From Akkermansiaceae bacterium (GTDB taxonomy: Bacteria > Verrucomicrobiota > Verrucomicrobiia > Verrucomicrobiales > Akkermansiaceae), in NCBI GenBank assembly GCA_015062015.1, contig SUVM01000006.1, forward strand, positions 1-36,497: a stretch of 36,497 bases of DNA. Direction: 5' to 3'. Position numbers and translations under genes: made by a program. The stretch's first letter is position 1. The number at the start of each line of letters is the position of its first letter. Positions 36,053 through 36,497 of this stretch are shown here, piece after piece. The notes below the pieces were generated by a model, which saw only the letters and a program-made list of their open reading frames with translations, ran no database searches and had not been told where the DNA came from.

Positions 36053-36497
36053 TCAAGCTTTAGCGCGGCGAATAAGAGCGGCATAAGCGCCATCTGCCTG
36101 TTCTATGTGAGGCAAGGCGAGGTAATCTTGCACAAACTCGAACTCCGGGTGCCGAGCCAGGAAAGCGTCCACAACGGAGCGGTCCTCCTGAGCATCGATG
36201 GAACAGGTGGAATACACGAGTCTGCCGCCCGGGGCAACAGCGGCGGAAGCTTGTTCCAAAATAGAGGATTGAAGAGCCGCTAAACGCTCAAACTCATGGG
36301 GCTGCAACCGCCAGCGGGCATCCACCCGACGCTGCAACACACCGGAGTTGCTACAAGGCACATCCAGCAAAACGGCATCAAATGCGGCAACAGCGTGCGG
36401 TGGGCACGGGCGAGTCCAGTCGTGGCAAGCCACCTGCACATATTGCCCACCGGCACGCAACAGGTTTTCTTTCAACTGCGGCAAGCGGTGTTGCGCA
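36053..36497 (-). CDS. RsmB/NOP-family 16S rRNA (cytosine-5) methyltransferase, 5' part beyond window
   Basis: FDAVLLDVPCSNSGVLQRRVDARWRL (catalytic DxPCSxxGVL), GGRLVYSTCSIDAQED. The reading frame stays open upstream of the TTG at 36484 to the window edge. Confidence 0.88.
   Translation of the reverse strand, partial: AQHRLPQLKENLLRAGGQYVQVACHDWTRPCPPHAVAAFDAVLLDVPCSNSGVLQRRVDARWRLQPHEFERLAALQSSILEQASAAVAPGGRLVYSTCSIDAQEDRSVVDAFLARHPEFEFVQDYLALPHIEQADGAYAALIRRAKA

Noticed and set aside
35775-36056. 93-aa minus-strand ORF overlapping the His-rich lipoprotein
   Set aside because: Antisense to an ORF with signal peptide and terminator; Gly/Arg-rich translation arises from the His codons and it crosses the terminator hairpin.
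1-36497. CRISPR arrays, tRNA/rRNA genes, transposases, phage or defence modules
   Set aside because: Looked for on both strands by eye; no spaced direct repeats, tRNA-like cloverleaf or hallmark proteins seen.

Overview
The window looks like an ordinary, densely packed chromosomal region of a Gram-negative-like bacterium. The gene content and the roughly 1.8k-residue double UvrA suggest the PVC/Verrucomicrobiota group, but that placement is inference only. I support about 30 genes. They include a lipid kinase (partial), CdsA, class I fumarase, an SDR, a GH75-like protein, RuvA, an L,D-transpeptidase, a phosphohexomutase, an ankyrin protein, an MFS transporter, LpxK, an ABC-F protein, a cyclophilin and Pgi. 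They also include DapA-DapB-FolK-PanB, LepA, a transglutaminase-like lipoprotein, a tandem-fused UvrA, a small His-rich lipoprotein and an RsmB-like methyltransferase (partial). I saw no CRISPR array, prophage, transposon, tRNA/rRNA or recognisable defence island. Best second-look items: (1) at least 11 transcription-unit heads share sigma70-like -35/-10 boxes with 17-bp spacing whose -10 box ends only 7-11 nt before the start codon, implying leaderless or near-leaderless mRNAs and correcting some starts; (2) strong context-dependent synonymous codon choice, with A-ending codons before GAN codons; (3) a 70-aa lipoprotein with a native His6 directly after the lipobox Cys, behind a Fur-box-like palindrome; (4) the double UvrA with a zinc-module-degenerate first half; (5) a Trx/membrane/AmgK-like-kinase/CHASE2-like gene cluster; (6) a thioredoxin-fold secreted protein lacking the CXXC motif.
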